From positions 1 to 64,000 of the forward strand of contig JAHLLR010000023.1 of the NCBI GenBank assembly GCA_020444075.1: a DNA stretch of 64,000 nt, in the 5' to 3' direction. The translations under genes were made by a program, and so were the position numbers. Positions 28,173-38,000 of this stretch are shown here, piece by piece. A model generated the notes under the pieces. It saw only the letters and a program-made list of their open reading frames with translations. It was not told the origin of the DNA and did no database searches. Source of the DNA: Deltaproteobacteria bacterium. Lineage in GTDB: Bacteria > Desulfobacterota > Desulfobacteria > Desulfobacterales > Desulfosarcinaceae. Numbering within the stretch: the stretch's first letter is position 1; each line of letters starts with the position of its first letter.

Positions 28173-30245
28173 TCATCTTTCGGCGGCCGCCGGAATCCGG
28201 GTGTCTCCCTCACGGAAAAATTTGATGTCGGCCAAGGGTTTCAAAACGATTCCCGTACGCGACGGCAGGTAAAGGGACAACCGGGACCCCCATGGATTGC
28301 TTTTGTCCTCCAGGGTGTGGTGGACCTGGTCCGGCGTCAGCCGGCCGTGCCCGCCGAGATCACTGCCATCCGAATCCAGTTCCATCCGGTAAGCCCCCCC
28401 CGGCGCAGGGATGCCATAGTCGAAAAAAGATTGAGACGGATGAAAGTTGAAGGCGAAAATCCATCCCCCCCGTGAAAAAACAAGGACCTTGTCGCCGTCA
28501 TGATTCCACAACAGCCCGGGGTCACCGCTCGAAAGCAGGTCGAACCGGGCGAACAGGGCGATCATCCGACGGTCGAATCGGGCAAGAAAACGGTACTTGA
28601 GACGGGGATCGTCCGCCAGGTGCCACCGCCGCCGGGCGTATTGAAGGCTCCAGTTGTTTCCCTGACGGGGAAAGTCGATCCAGTCGGGATGGCCGAACTC
28701 GTTGCCCATGAAATTCAGGTAGCCGCTTCCCGCCGTGGCCAGGGTGACCAGACGGATCATCTTATGCAGGGACATGGCCCGGTCCACCCGCAGGTCCGGA
28801 TCATCGATGGACATGTGGTCATACATGGCGGCGTCGGCCATGCGGAACATCAGGGTCTTGTCACCCACCAGGGCCTGGTCGTGGGATTCGGTATAGCTGA
28901 TGGTCTTCTCTTCCCGCCGTCGGTTGGTAAGTTCGTACCACAGGTTCCCCATGGGCCAGCCTTCGTCGGGCGTATCCTTGACCAGGCGGATCCAGTAATC
29001 GGGAACGCCCATGGAAAAACGGTAGTCAAATCCGACGCCCCCGTCGGCGACGGGCAGCGCCAGCCCGGGCATGCCGCTGATGTCCTCGGCCACGGTCATG
29101 GCGTCGGGCCGGATGCGGTGAATCACCTCGTTGGCCAGGGCCAGGTAGGCCAGGGCGTCTTCATCCACCGTATCATTGAAATAATCGTCGTAGCCGGAAA
29201 ACGCTTTTTCCAGGCCATGGTGGGTGTAAAGCATGCTGGTGATGCCATCGAGGCGGAACCCGTCCACGTGAAAGGCGTCCAGCCAGTAGCGGCAGTTGGA
29301 CAGCAGAAAGTGAACGACCTGGGGTTTGCCGTAGTCGAAGCAGCGGCTGTCCCAGGCGTGGTGGTATCCCCGCCGGCCCTGGTGGAAATACTGGTACTCC
29401 GTGCCGTCGAACAGCCCCAATCCCTCTACGGTGTTGGACACCGCATGGGAATGGACGAGGTCCATGATCACGGCAATTCCCTGCTCGTGGGCCGAATCGA
29501 TCAGGTCCATGAGATCTTCCGGCGGGCCGAATCGGGAAGACGGGGCGAAGAAGCTGGAGACGTGGTAGCCGAAAGAACCGTAATAGGGATGCTCCTGGAC
29601 GGCCATCAGCTGGATGGTATTGTAGCCGGCATCCACGACCCGCGGCAGGACATTTTCCGTAAACTCACGCCATGTGCCGATCTTCTCCGCATCCTGGGCC
29701 ATGCCGGCATGCACTTCGTAGATCAGCGGCGGCCGATCCGCCCGCTTAAAATAAGGACGCCGCCAAGGGTAAGGTGAAACCGGCGCCCACACCTGGGCGT
29801 TGAAAATCAGGGTGCCCGGGTCCTGTACCACCCGGCGGGCATAGGCCGGAATGCGGTCCCCCCGGCCCCCGTCCCAGTGCAACCGAAGGCGAAAAAGATC
29901 ACCATGATGCAGCGCCTTGTCCGGCAGGCGAATCTCCCACTGGCCTTCCTCGGTCAGGCGGGACAGAGCAAATGCCGGGTCTTCGTTCCAGCCGGAAAAA
30001 TCACCCACCAGATAGACCGCCGTGGCATTGGGCGCCCACTCCCTGAACGTCCACCCCTCCGCCGTCCTGTGAAGACCGAAATACTCATGTCCCGACGCCA
30101 GATCCAGCAGGTCCATACGGCCTTCGGTGATCCGTTGGCGCAGGCCCTGAATATGCGCAAGCCGCCGGATGAGGGCCGGGCGATGGGCTTCCAGGTAGGG
30201 ATCGGCATCGATCATGCGATCGACAAGTGTGTTGACGGCAACCAT
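28173..30245 (-). CDS. glgB: 1,4-alpha-glucan branching enzyme, eukaryote-like type
   Basis: 690 residues. It makes alpha-1,6 branches in glycogen. An N-terminal CBM48 (about 55-135) precedes the GH13 barrel: nucleophile Asp333 in DGFRLDGITSMLYTHHG, acid/base Glu387 in VAEDISGMPG, and ESHDQALVGDKTL. The blocks LYTHHG, ISGMPG, GGVGFDYR and GNEFGHPDWIDFP resemble human and plant branching enzymes rather than E. coli GlgB, and the length fits that type (about 700). It is the last gene of a minus-strand glycogen series and starts twelve bases after glgA ends, so it is likely co-transcribed. Confidence 0.92.
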   Translation of the reverse strand: MVAVNTLVDRMIDADPYLEAHRPALIRRLAHIQGLRQRITEGRMDLLDLASGHEYFGLHRTAEGWTFREWAPNATAVYLVGDFSGWNEDPAFALSRLTEEGQWEIRLPDKALHHGDLFRLRLHWDGGRGDRIPAYARRVVQDPGTLIFNAQVWAPVSPYPWRRPYFKRADRPPLIYEVHAGMAQDAEKIGTWREFTENVLPRVVDAGYNTIQLMAVQEHPYYGSFGYHVSSFFAPSSRFGPPEDLMDLIDSAHEQGIAVIMDLVHSHAVSNTVEGLGLFDGTEYQYFHQGRRGYHHAWDSRCFDYGKPQVVHFLLSNCRYWLDAFHVDGFRLDGITSMLYTHHGLEKAFSGYDDYFNDTVDEDALAYLALANEVIHRIRPDAMTVAEDISGMPGLALPVADGGVGFDYRFSMGVPDYWIRLVKDTPDEGWPMGNLWYELTNRRREEKTISYTESHDQALVGDKTLMFRMADAAMYDHMSIDDPDLRVDRAMSLHKMIRLVTLATAGSGYLNFMGNEFGHPDWIDFPRQGNNWSLQYARRRWHLADDPRLKYRFLARFDRRMIALFARFDLLSSGDPGLLWNHDGDKVLVFSRGGWIFAFNFHPSQSFFDYGIPAPGGAYRMELDSDGSDLGGHGRLTPDQVHHTLEDKSNPWGSRLSLYLPSRTGIVLKPLADIKFFREGDTRIPAAAER

Positions 30246-30257
30246 GAGGTTAGCTTC

Positions 30258-31769
30258 TTAGTTGATCAGTGGTCTCTCCAGCATCTTCTCATACAGATCG
30301 ATGTACTGGCGAGCCGTGTTGGCATGGTTGAAGGATGCAGCACTCTGCTGCATGATGCGCTCGATCTGCGTGCGCTTTTCCTCTTTCGGCAATTTGAAGA
30401 AATCCATGGCCTGGGTCACGGCCCAGTAAAGCCCGCCGGCATCAAAGGTTTCGAATAAAAAACCGTTTCCGATGCCCCGGTCCACCTCCAGCGGGGAGAT
30501 GGTGTCATGGATGCCGCCGGTATCATGGGCCACCGGCAGCGCCCCGTAGATAGGGGCGATCATCTGGGGCAGGCCGCAGGGCTCGAACAGTGACGGCATG
30601 AGAATGAAATCGGCGGCCGCGTAGGCAAGATGCTCCAGGCTCTCGTTGAAATCACAAACCGCCACACGGTTTTGGAACCCGTGATGGTTGACAATGTCCC
30701 GGAAGGTCTGCTGGTAATCACCGTTCGCCACGAAAACCACCTGCAGGTTCATGTCCCAGTAGTTGGAAATGATGCCGTAAAAGGCTTCAGCCAGCAGCTG
30801 GCAGCCCTTTTGGACCGGATCCAGTCGCGATGGCCAGAAGAACAGCGGGGCACGGTCGTCCCGGATCAACCCCAGCGACTCCTGCAGATGACGTTTGTTC
30901 TCCCGTTTACCGTCCGGATGATCAGCGGCCGTGTAGTTGCAGTAAATCTCCTTGTCCTTTTCCGGGTTGAAGGCCGGATCCGGCGCATTGAGGATTCCGG
31001 TTCCACAGCCGGCATAATACTTGTTGGTCAACTGCTCCCGCAGTGGCCATTCCACGAAGCTGTGGCGGCCTTCGACGATCTCTTCGAGGAACCGGGGGCT
31101 GACGGTGTTGACAAAGTGGGCGGCAAACACCCCGCTGGCCAGAAAATCAACTGCATTGGTTTCCCAGGCGTCTTCGTAGCTGGTCGAAAATTTCTCATAA
31201 AAAAGATGATGCCAGAAGTAGGCCGCATCGATGCCGCGATCCTCGATATGGGCCAGGGTGGATTTCACCGTGTGGATGTTATGGATGGTGAACAGGCAGG
31301 GGATGCCCATCTGCCGGGCCATGGCCGGGATGAGACCGGTCATCCAGTCGTTGCAGTGGATCAGGTCCGGGCGCACCCGGGGAACGATGTTGTTGATCAC
31401 CTCCCGCTGGAAAGCCAGGGAAAGCTTGGTATTTTCACCGCCGTAAGCGGAGTAGACCCGGTTCAGGTAGAAAAAGGCCCGATCCTCGGCCAGGTGAACC
31501 CGGTCGTCGGGCATGACGTTCCGAATGGCCCACTGCTCCCGCTCGAGAAAGGGGGCCAGCCGATCGTGGAAAATTGACCGGTAGTCCGGCAGGGCCACGT
31601 GGACGTCGGCACCCTGGTTGAACAGCGCGCTGACCAGGGCGGCCGATACATCAGCCAGGCCGCCGGCCTTGGCCGTGAGGTATCGGGAAAAATTGCCCAT
31701 TCGCTGGGGCAGGTAGGTCACTTCCGGGGTAACGATAAGCACCCGTGGGTTCCGCTTGGCCGACGGCAT
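30258..31769 (-). CDS. glgA: Glycogen synthase
   Basis: 503 residues. A GT5 glycosyltransferase that extends alpha-1,4 glucan from ADP- or UDP-glucose. The nucleotide-sugar loop is KAGGLADVSAAL near the N-terminus; other blocks are LIHCNDWMTGLIPAM, FTIHN, and the C-terminal MPSLFEPCGLPQMIAPIYGALPVAHDTGGIHDT. AAGGAGG six bases before the ATG at 31769 fixes the start, ten codons inside the longest frame. The protein begins with an extended N-terminal part compared with classical GlgA. No glgC (ADP-glucose pyrophosphorylase) is in the window, so donor preference is open. Confidence 0.92.
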   Translation of the reverse strand: MPSAKRNPRVLIVTPEVTYLPQRMGNFSRYLTAKAGGLADVSAALVSALFNQGADVHVALPDYRSIFHDRLAPFLEREQWAIRNVMPDDRVHLAEDRAFFYLNRVYSAYGGENTKLSLAFQREVINNIVPRVRPDLIHCNDWMTGLIPAMARQMGIPCLFTIHNIHTVKSTLAHIEDRGIDAAYFWHHLFYEKFSTSYEDAWETNAVDFLASGVFAAHFVNTVSPRFLEEIVEGRHSFVEWPLREQLTNKYYAGCGTGILNAPDPAFNPEKDKEIYCNYTAADHPDGKRENKRHLQESLGLIRDDRAPLFFWPSRLDPVQKGCQLLAEAFYGIISNYWDMNLQVVFVANGDYQQTFRDIVNHHGFQNRVAVCDFNESLEHLAYAAADFILMPSLFEPCGLPQMIAPIYGALPVAHDTGGIHDTISPLEVDRGIGNGFLFETFDAGGLYWAVTQAMDFFKLPKEEKRTQIERIMQQSAASFNHANTARQYIDLYEKMLERPLIN

Positions 31770-31805
31770 CGGCGCCTCCTTTTGCTTTGTTGGGAGCAAG
31801 GGATA

Positions 31806-31857
31806 ATAGAAGCTATCTCAAAAATTGGGGCAAAAGACATTTTTGAGGTGCTTCTAT
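31806..31857 (-). promoter_or_regulatory. Long hairpin covering the glgP stop codon
   Basis: ATAGAAGC...TCTCAAAAAT (31806-31825) pairs with ATTTTTGAG...GCTTCTAT (31839-31857), a stem of about 19 bp with one internal mismatch patch. The glgP stop (31854-31856) lies in the arm. There is no T run on the transcribed strand, so an RNA-processing or stability element between glgP and glgA is likelier than a terminator. Confidence 0.6.
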
Positions 31858-34400
31858 GCCCAGGTCAACAACTCCGGCCGATACCGGATCCACGCATCGG
31901 CATTGGGGGTCACCCGGACGGTGAACCCGTATCGGCCGGAATCGCTGCATGGCAACTGGCAGCTGTAGAGGTACGTGCCTGCCTCGCGCTCCTCTTTGAC
32001 ATGCATCATTTTCACTCGGGGATTATCGATGCGGTCCAGATGGCGCATCTTGCCGTAGTAGAGTTCCACGTTCAGCTCATCCGGACGCAGTTCACCGGTC
32101 CGGACCACCGTGGTCACTTCGAAGGACTGGTTCACCCGGAAGGGTCCCTGGGCGCTGCGTACAGGCGTGCCCACCTGAATCTGCTGCCATTTGTCCAGAT
32201 AGCGGTGGCGCTGGTCACTGAGCCGGAGGGCTTCCGTACCGCCATCGGACACCAGCTCCACGAACCGCCGGCTGGCGGGAAGGTAGAATCGCTCTTCGTA
32301 TTCCGATATCATCCGCAGGCTGCAGAACTGGGACATGGCCATCTTCATGGAGGCCTTCATCATCTTCAGCCACGTTTTGGGGGTCCCGCCAGGGGTGCGG
32401 TCGTAATAGAGCGGCGCCACCTCGTTTTCGATGATGTTGTACACCGCCTGGCTCTCCACCGCATCCTGATAGTTGTGATCCTGGTACTCCTCCCCGTTGC
32501 CGATGCGCCAGCCCCGCTCCGGACTGTAGCCTTCGCACCACCAGCCGTCCAGAATACTCACATTGAGCACCCCGTTCAGGGCCGCCTTCATGCCCGAGGT
32601 GCCGCAGGCCTCCATGGGTCGACGCGGGGTGTTGAGCCATACGTCCGCTCCCTGAACCAGGCAGCGGGCAATGTGCATGTCGTAGTCTTCGAGAAAGATG
32701 AACCGGTGACGCAGGTTGGTGCGCCGGCCGAAATCAACCAGGCTGCGGATGATCCCCTTGCCCTCGTTGTCCTTGGGATGGGCCTTACCGGAAAAGATGA
32801 ACTGGACGGGCCGATCCGTTGAATTGATAATGGCCTCCAGCCGGTCGGGATCCTGGAACAGCAGGTGAGCCCGCTTGTAGGTGGCGAAGCGCCGGGCAAA
32901 GGCGATGGTCAGGGTGTCCTGGTCCAGCACCGACTCGACCGCTTTCATGATGTCCAGCGGCGCGTTGCGGCGCCCGTACTGTCGGTACATCAGTTCCCTG
33001 ACGGTCCGGATCAGGCGCGAACGGCACATCTCGTGGGCCTGCCACAGCTCCTCGTCGAAGATGTCGTCGATGCGGCTGGTGTTTTCCGGAATGGTGGAAC
33101 CCATGTTCCACTGGGGCCCCAGATACCGCTCGAACAGGAGCTTGATCTCCGGTGCCGTTACCGTGGGGATGTGGACCCCGTTGGTGATGTGGGTGATGGG
33201 CGTCTCGTCGTCGGATCGGGTGGGCCAGATGTGGGACCACATGTGGCGGGCCACCTGCCCGTGGAGTTTGCTCACGCCGTTGATGTACTGGGCGGTGCGC
33301 AGCCCTAATATGAACATGGAAAAGGGGGATTCCGAAGCCGCCCCTTCCGCCTGACCCAGGGCCACCAACTGGTCGGCATTCATGTCGAAGCTCTTTTCAA
33401 AGGGCTTCAGGTAAGGTTTGACCATGGCCGGCGGGAATTCGTCGTGCCCGGCCGCCACCGGGGTGTGGGTGGTGAAGACCGTGGTTCGCGAGACGATTTC
33501 CCGGGCCGCCTCGAGGCCGATGCCGTATCGGACCATGAGCAATCGAAGCCTTTCCAATCCAACGAAGGCACAATGTCCTTCGTTCATATGGCTGACCGTC
33601 GGCTGGATGTCCAGGGCATCCAGTGCCCGCATGCCGCCGATCCCCAATAGCACCTCCTGGGCCAACCGGGTATACTGCTCTCCCGAGTAAAGCCGCGCGG
33701 TGATGTCGCGGACCTCCGAGGAATTTTCCGGCAAGTTGGTGTCCAGCAGAATCAGCGGGATCCGGCCGATGCGGACCTTCCAGACCTGGGCATGGATATC
33801 CCCGCCGATCCCGGTCAGGCTGATGACGAGGTCCTTTCCGTCTTTGTCCTTCTGCTTGGACAGTGGCAGGTGATACAGGTCGGTTTCCGGATAGGTTTCC
33901 TGTTGCCACCCGTCCTTGTCCAGGTACTGGCGGAAATACCCTTCACGATATAGCAGTCCCACCCCCACCAGAGGCATCTTCATCCCCGAAGCCGCTTTGA
34001 GATGATCGCCGGCCAGAATCCCCAGCCCGCCCGCAAACAGGGGCAGGGTCTCATGGATGCCGAACTCCATGGAAAAATAGGCCACCGTCTCCCCCTGGTC
34101 CCAGGGACTGTCGCCATTGGTCTGGTTGAGCACCCGGTTTTCATAGCGCCTGCGCACCTGCTCCAGGTGGGCCAGGAAGCTGTCGTCATGGGCCAGCTCA
34201 TCGAACCGCTCCTGGGGGACCATGGTGGCGAACACGATGGGATTTCTTCCCGACCCCTCCCACAGCTTCGGGTTGATCCGCCGAAACAGCTCAACGGCAT
34301 TCTGATTCCAGCTCCACCAGAGATTGCGCGACAGCGTCTCCAGGAAGGAGAGAGGCTCGGGAATATCGGGAAAGACTTGAAATGTCTGAATAAACCTCAT
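31854..34400 (-). CDS. glgP: Alpha-glucan phosphorylase (GT35, AgpA-like)
   Basis: 848 residues. It phosphorolyses alpha-1,4 glucans to glucose 1-phosphate using pyridoxal phosphate. The N-terminal LSRNLWWSWNQNAVELFRRI and VAYFSMEFGIHETLPLFAGGLGILAGDHLKAAS mark the short Thermotoga-type alpha-glucan phosphorylase subfamily, and the PLP-lysine region is EACGTSGMKAALNGVLNVSILDGWW. The ATG at 34400 has GAGGAG seven bases upstream; a longer TTG-start frame is less likely. Flanked by glgA and a CBM48 protein in the same orientation, it is the degradative member of the cluster. Confidence 0.93.
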   Translation of the reverse strand: MRFIQTFQVFPDIPEPLSFLETLSRNLWWSWNQNAVELFRRINPKLWEGSGRNPIVFATMVPQERFDELAHDDSFLAHLEQVRRRYENRVLNQTNGDSPWDQGETVAYFSMEFGIHETLPLFAGGLGILAGDHLKAASGMKMPLVGVGLLYREGYFRQYLDKDGWQQETYPETDLYHLPLSKQKDKDGKDLVISLTGIGGDIHAQVWKVRIGRIPLILLDTNLPENSSEVRDITARLYSGEQYTRLAQEVLLGIGGMRALDALDIQPTVSHMNEGHCAFVGLERLRLLMVRYGIGLEAAREIVSRTTVFTTHTPVAAGHDEFPPAMVKPYLKPFEKSFDMNADQLVALGQAEGAASESPFSMFILGLRTAQYINGVSKLHGQVARHMWSHIWPTRSDDETPITHITNGVHIPTVTAPEIKLLFERYLGPQWNMGSTIPENTSRIDDIFDEELWQAHEMCRSRLIRTVRELMYRQYGRRNAPLDIMKAVESVLDQDTLTIAFARRFATYKRAHLLFQDPDRLEAIINSTDRPVQFIFSGKAHPKDNEGKGIIRSLVDFGRRTNLRHRFIFLEDYDMHIARCLVQGADVWLNTPRRPMEACGTSGMKAALNGVLNVSILDGWWCEGYSPERGWRIGNGEEYQDHNYQDAVESQAVYNIIENEVAPLYYDRTPGGTPKTWLKMMKASMKMAMSQFCSLRMISEYEERFYLPASRRFVELVSDGGTEALRLSDQRHRYLDKWQQIQVGTPVRSAQGPFRVNQSFEVTTVVRTGELRPDELNVELYYGKMRHLDRIDNPRVKMMHVKEEREAGTYLYSCQLPCSDSGRYGFTVRVTPNADAWIRYRPELLTWA

Positions 34401-34539
34401 AATCAAACTCCTCAACGGATTGAATGGCGACTAATGCCACGTCATCCTTACTGCCGGCACAGCGGTACCAAAGGCCATCCGGTCGAATTTTGTGGGTTTA
34501 ATACGAACAACACCGGCAACAATAATCATTAATTTATCA

Positions 34540-34848
34540 TTACACCACTACGACTGAATTTTCACAGTCGCCGAAATCACTTTTCACGTATCGGTCCGCT
34601 TCCCAGTCATTTTCCCAGGTCGTCTGGTCGATAAGGTAGCGGAACTGGTAGGCCTGGCCCGGAGCCAGTTCCATGACAGCGGTGAACTCGCCGTTCTTCA
34701 GCCGTTTCATGGGGGACTTTACCGTGCTCCAGTTGTTGAACTCGCCGACGATGTGGACGGTCTTGGCCCCAGGGGCTGCCGCTTTGGGGACACGGAAGGA
34801 CACTTTACACCGGTCTGCACTTTTTAGATACTGTTTTTTAAGGCTCAC
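34540..34848 (-). CDS. Isoamylase-N-like (CBM48/AMPK) glycogen-binding protein
   Basis: 102 residues from a GTG with AGGAGG six bases upstream. Almost the whole protein is one early-set beta sandwich: CKVSFRVPKAAAPGAKTVHIVGEFNNWS, MKRLKNGEFTAVMELAPGQAYQFRYLI, and TTWENDWEADRY. This is the glycogen-binding module found in AMPK beta and branching enzymes, here free-standing. Lying upstream of glgP in the same direction, it may target glycogen or help an enzyme bind it. No catalytic residues are expected. Confidence 0.88.
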   Translation of the reverse strand: MSLKKQYLKSADRCKVSFRVPKAAAPGAKTVHIVGEFNNWSTVKSPMKRLKNGEFTAVMELAPGQAYQFRYLIDQTTWENDWEADRYVKSDFGDCENSVVVV

Positions 34849-35009
34849 GAAGCACCTCCTGATAATTTTTTATTGTTTTTCCTATAGGTTAAAAGAAAGG
34901 TTCCAACCGGCACAAAGGCTGGCCGATGGAATCTATTTCATTACACCCATGTTTGAATTTGATGTGGTGGACTGAAAAATTCCGTCCCTAAAAAACACCC
35001 GACCCGCTC

Positions 35010-35055
35010 CAATCCCTCAATCCCTCAATCCCTGCTTTTTCAATCCCTCAATCTT
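35010..35055. repeat. Tandem octamer repeat across the stop of the debranching-enzyme gene
   Basis: Units of TCAATCCC recur three times in tandem at 35009-35032 and twice more near 35043-35055. The stop codon (35017-35019) is inside the repeat. An eight-base unit changes the frame when copy number changes. Confidence 0.65.
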
Positions 35056-38000
35056 GACCCACACCCGCAACAGCTCGCTCACCCCCCACGCCTGGGCGTC
35101 ACAACCGCGGCTGTGGTGCGGGGCGTCACCATCCAGAATCTCCGGCACGTGGCCCACACACCCGTCATTGATCAGCCGACTGCTGCTGGCCAGCCAGGCC
35201 AGGGCCGTTTCATATTCGCCGGGGCCGTAACAGTCCGCCCAGGCTTCGCAAAAGCTGGGAAAAACCCAGGTCCAGGCCGTGCCGTTATGGTAGGCCGGTT
35301 TGCGGTGCGTGTCCTCATCACCTCCATAGACACCCACATATGGCGCTTTGGGGTCGTTGACCAGCACCCCGTTATGGTAAACCGGCAATTCCGGATCGAT
35401 GGGGCGGTCGGCCAGGCTGCGGATCGCCCCGGGAACGATCAGTTCCTGACAGGCGGAAAGTATTTTCGCAGCCACCGTCGGGTCAGAAACCGCACCCAGT
35501 GTCAGGGCAAAAAGCTGGTTGGGCCGCAGGGCATTGTCGGCTGTCGCCTGACTGGCTGGGGTCCCGGGGCCGGCGTGCAGGCAATCGGACAGATAGCCCC
35601 GCGCGTCGCTGAAAAAAAGGTCCAGTATGGATTGCCGCACCTGCCCGGCCAGACGCTGCCACTGCTTGCGATGCGCCGGCGCATCCACGCGGCCCAGGTA
35701 GTCCAGGGCGGTCTGCCACAGGGCCTGGATCTCGATGGGGTATCCCTGGCGCGGGGTGCCCGCCGGATAGTTGGTATCCATCCAGGTGAAATGGGACGGG
35801 CTGAAGAGCAGCCCGCTGCCGACGTCCATGACGATGCCGTTGGGAGTGCCGGCCATGATGGACCGGGCCATGGAAAGCAGGACCTGCCTCAGCGTCCGCC
35901 CCCCGCAATCGGTTTCCAGCACCTTTTCCTGGCCCATCACCGTGCCCAGTTCGTCGCATACCCGAAAGAGCCACAGGGGGGCATCGGAGGTATCCCGGTT
36001 GCCCGTGTCGGTTCCGCGGATCATGTTGGGAATGGTGCCGTCCTTGGCAAACACGGCGAACTGGACGATGATGGTCAGGGCTTCCTCAAGGCGGCCGGCG
36101 GCGATAATCCCCCGAACCACGATAAGGGTATCACGCCCCCAGTCCAGAAACCAGGGATAACCGGCGATCACCGTGGAATACTGGTCTCGCTTGACGATGT
36201 ACTGGTCGAGGGCTTTTTCAAGTGCCGCCACCGGCGGTTCCCATTGGGGCGACATCTTGAAAAACCGGCTGATCCGTCGCCGCATGTCAACGACGGGTTC
36301 CACGGACGATCCGCCTTTTTCCGCCACGCGGGCCTTGAGGATCTCGCTCTCGCCGCCGGCCAGCGGTCCGGAAAAGTAGCCGGGGCTGAACAGGTCCGAA
36401 TCCGGGTCCTGGCCGCGCTGGGCCTCCTGGGGATGGTGAACCATGTAATGCCATTGGGTTTCGATGAAAAAATCGGCCCGATCCGCTTCCATTTCAAGGG
36501 CATGGTCCTCATTGGGATGAAAGATGAACCCTTTTTCCCGGCGGGTGACGGCTGATGGAAAGCGGTGTTCCGCACCGGTGAATGCCTTGGTGGTTTCGTG
36601 AAAGTTGCGATCCTCGATGTCCGGACGCAGGATCAGGGTCACCGGTCGATCGTCAGCCAGCCGATCCTTGCGGTCCCGGTCCGGGTGACGGTAAAAAACC
36701 AAGTCAATCGCGTTTTTGCCCGGAAGCATGTGGATGCCGACACTCAATACCACGTGCTGCCCCTGCCCCGAGGGGATGTGGTACTGCCATCCGCCCCAGG
36801 CATCGAAATCGAACCCGAACGCATCCAGGCAGTCCGGGCCGATCTCCTGGGAAAACCCCTGAAACACCACCCATCCCCGCAGCCGGGTCAGCAGGATGCG
36901 GCGATCCTCGGGAACATCGGGGTTCAGGTTGGCGGCAAGCAAGGCATCGTAGCGGCTGGGCAGCTGACCCCAGTGCGCATGGGCCCGGGTCATGGCGCCG
37001 CGGCCGTTGGTGCCCAGCATATGGATGCTGGAAAGCCGTATGCGTGGCCGGGTAAAAATTTTTCTCACCCTGACCTGCCGGGCAGCCGTGAGGTACAACA
37101 GGGGTGCCTCGTGGTGGGTGCAGCCGTCGGGGTCGTAGCAGGAGAGTTTTAATGTTCGCGGTTTGTGCCGACCGGCAACCGGCAGCGGGCGGAACAGGAC
37201 AAAGGCATTATCGCCGGCGTCAGTCAGACTCTCTTCGACGGCCATCGCCGTTCCGTTTTCAAACAGGGATGCCCGAAACGGCTGACAACCGCGGACCAGC
37301 AGAAAATGACCCGGTGGCACCATCACCTCCCGCCGCAGGTCGACGGGAAACTGCCACACCACGGTCCGCGGGGTGGTGCCGCAAGGATTCATGGACCGGC
37401 AGAAATCCAGGGGCGATGCCTGCATCTGCGCGGCCGCCTGGTCCACGTCCCATTGGCCCAGATCCCCTACTCCCCGGTGAAACCGCCAGACCTCAAGCGC
37501 CTTGGCCCGGAGGCGTTGCCGGAGGACGCGATCCGGACTGCGCGGGAACCGGCCGGTTGCCCGGGCTACCCGCTTCAGGTCTTCCGGGTCGTTCGTCAGA
37601 CAGAGCGCTTGCCCCGGTTCCAGCAGGATTCGACCCGTTTCTCGGTCGCCGCCAACAGATACCGGCTGCCCGCCGAGCAGGTCAATGACCGAATCCCCGT
37701 TCAGAGGAGACCGGCTCCAAAGCCATTCCGCTTCGTTGGCCGAGGCCGCATCCAGATTGACCAGGATCAGCAGCCCGTTGCCGCCGGGTTCACATCGACG
37801 GGCGGCGACGATGGTATTGCCCGGTCCCTGCTGGATCATCTCCACCCGTACCGGGTGAAAGAATGCCGGGTGGACCGTGAGCAGGGCATTGAGCCGGCGG
37901 ATGTGGTCCACCTGATTGTCCGGCGCCCCCCAGTTCAGGGACGGGGAGCCGTGGACGTTGATCTTTTCCGTGGCCAGCCATTCCACGCCATTGGCGAATC

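Noticed and set aside
35009-35055. CRISPR-like array
   Set aside because: The repeat unit is eight bases with no spacers; it is a simple tandem repeat. No CRISPR array was seen anywhere in the window.
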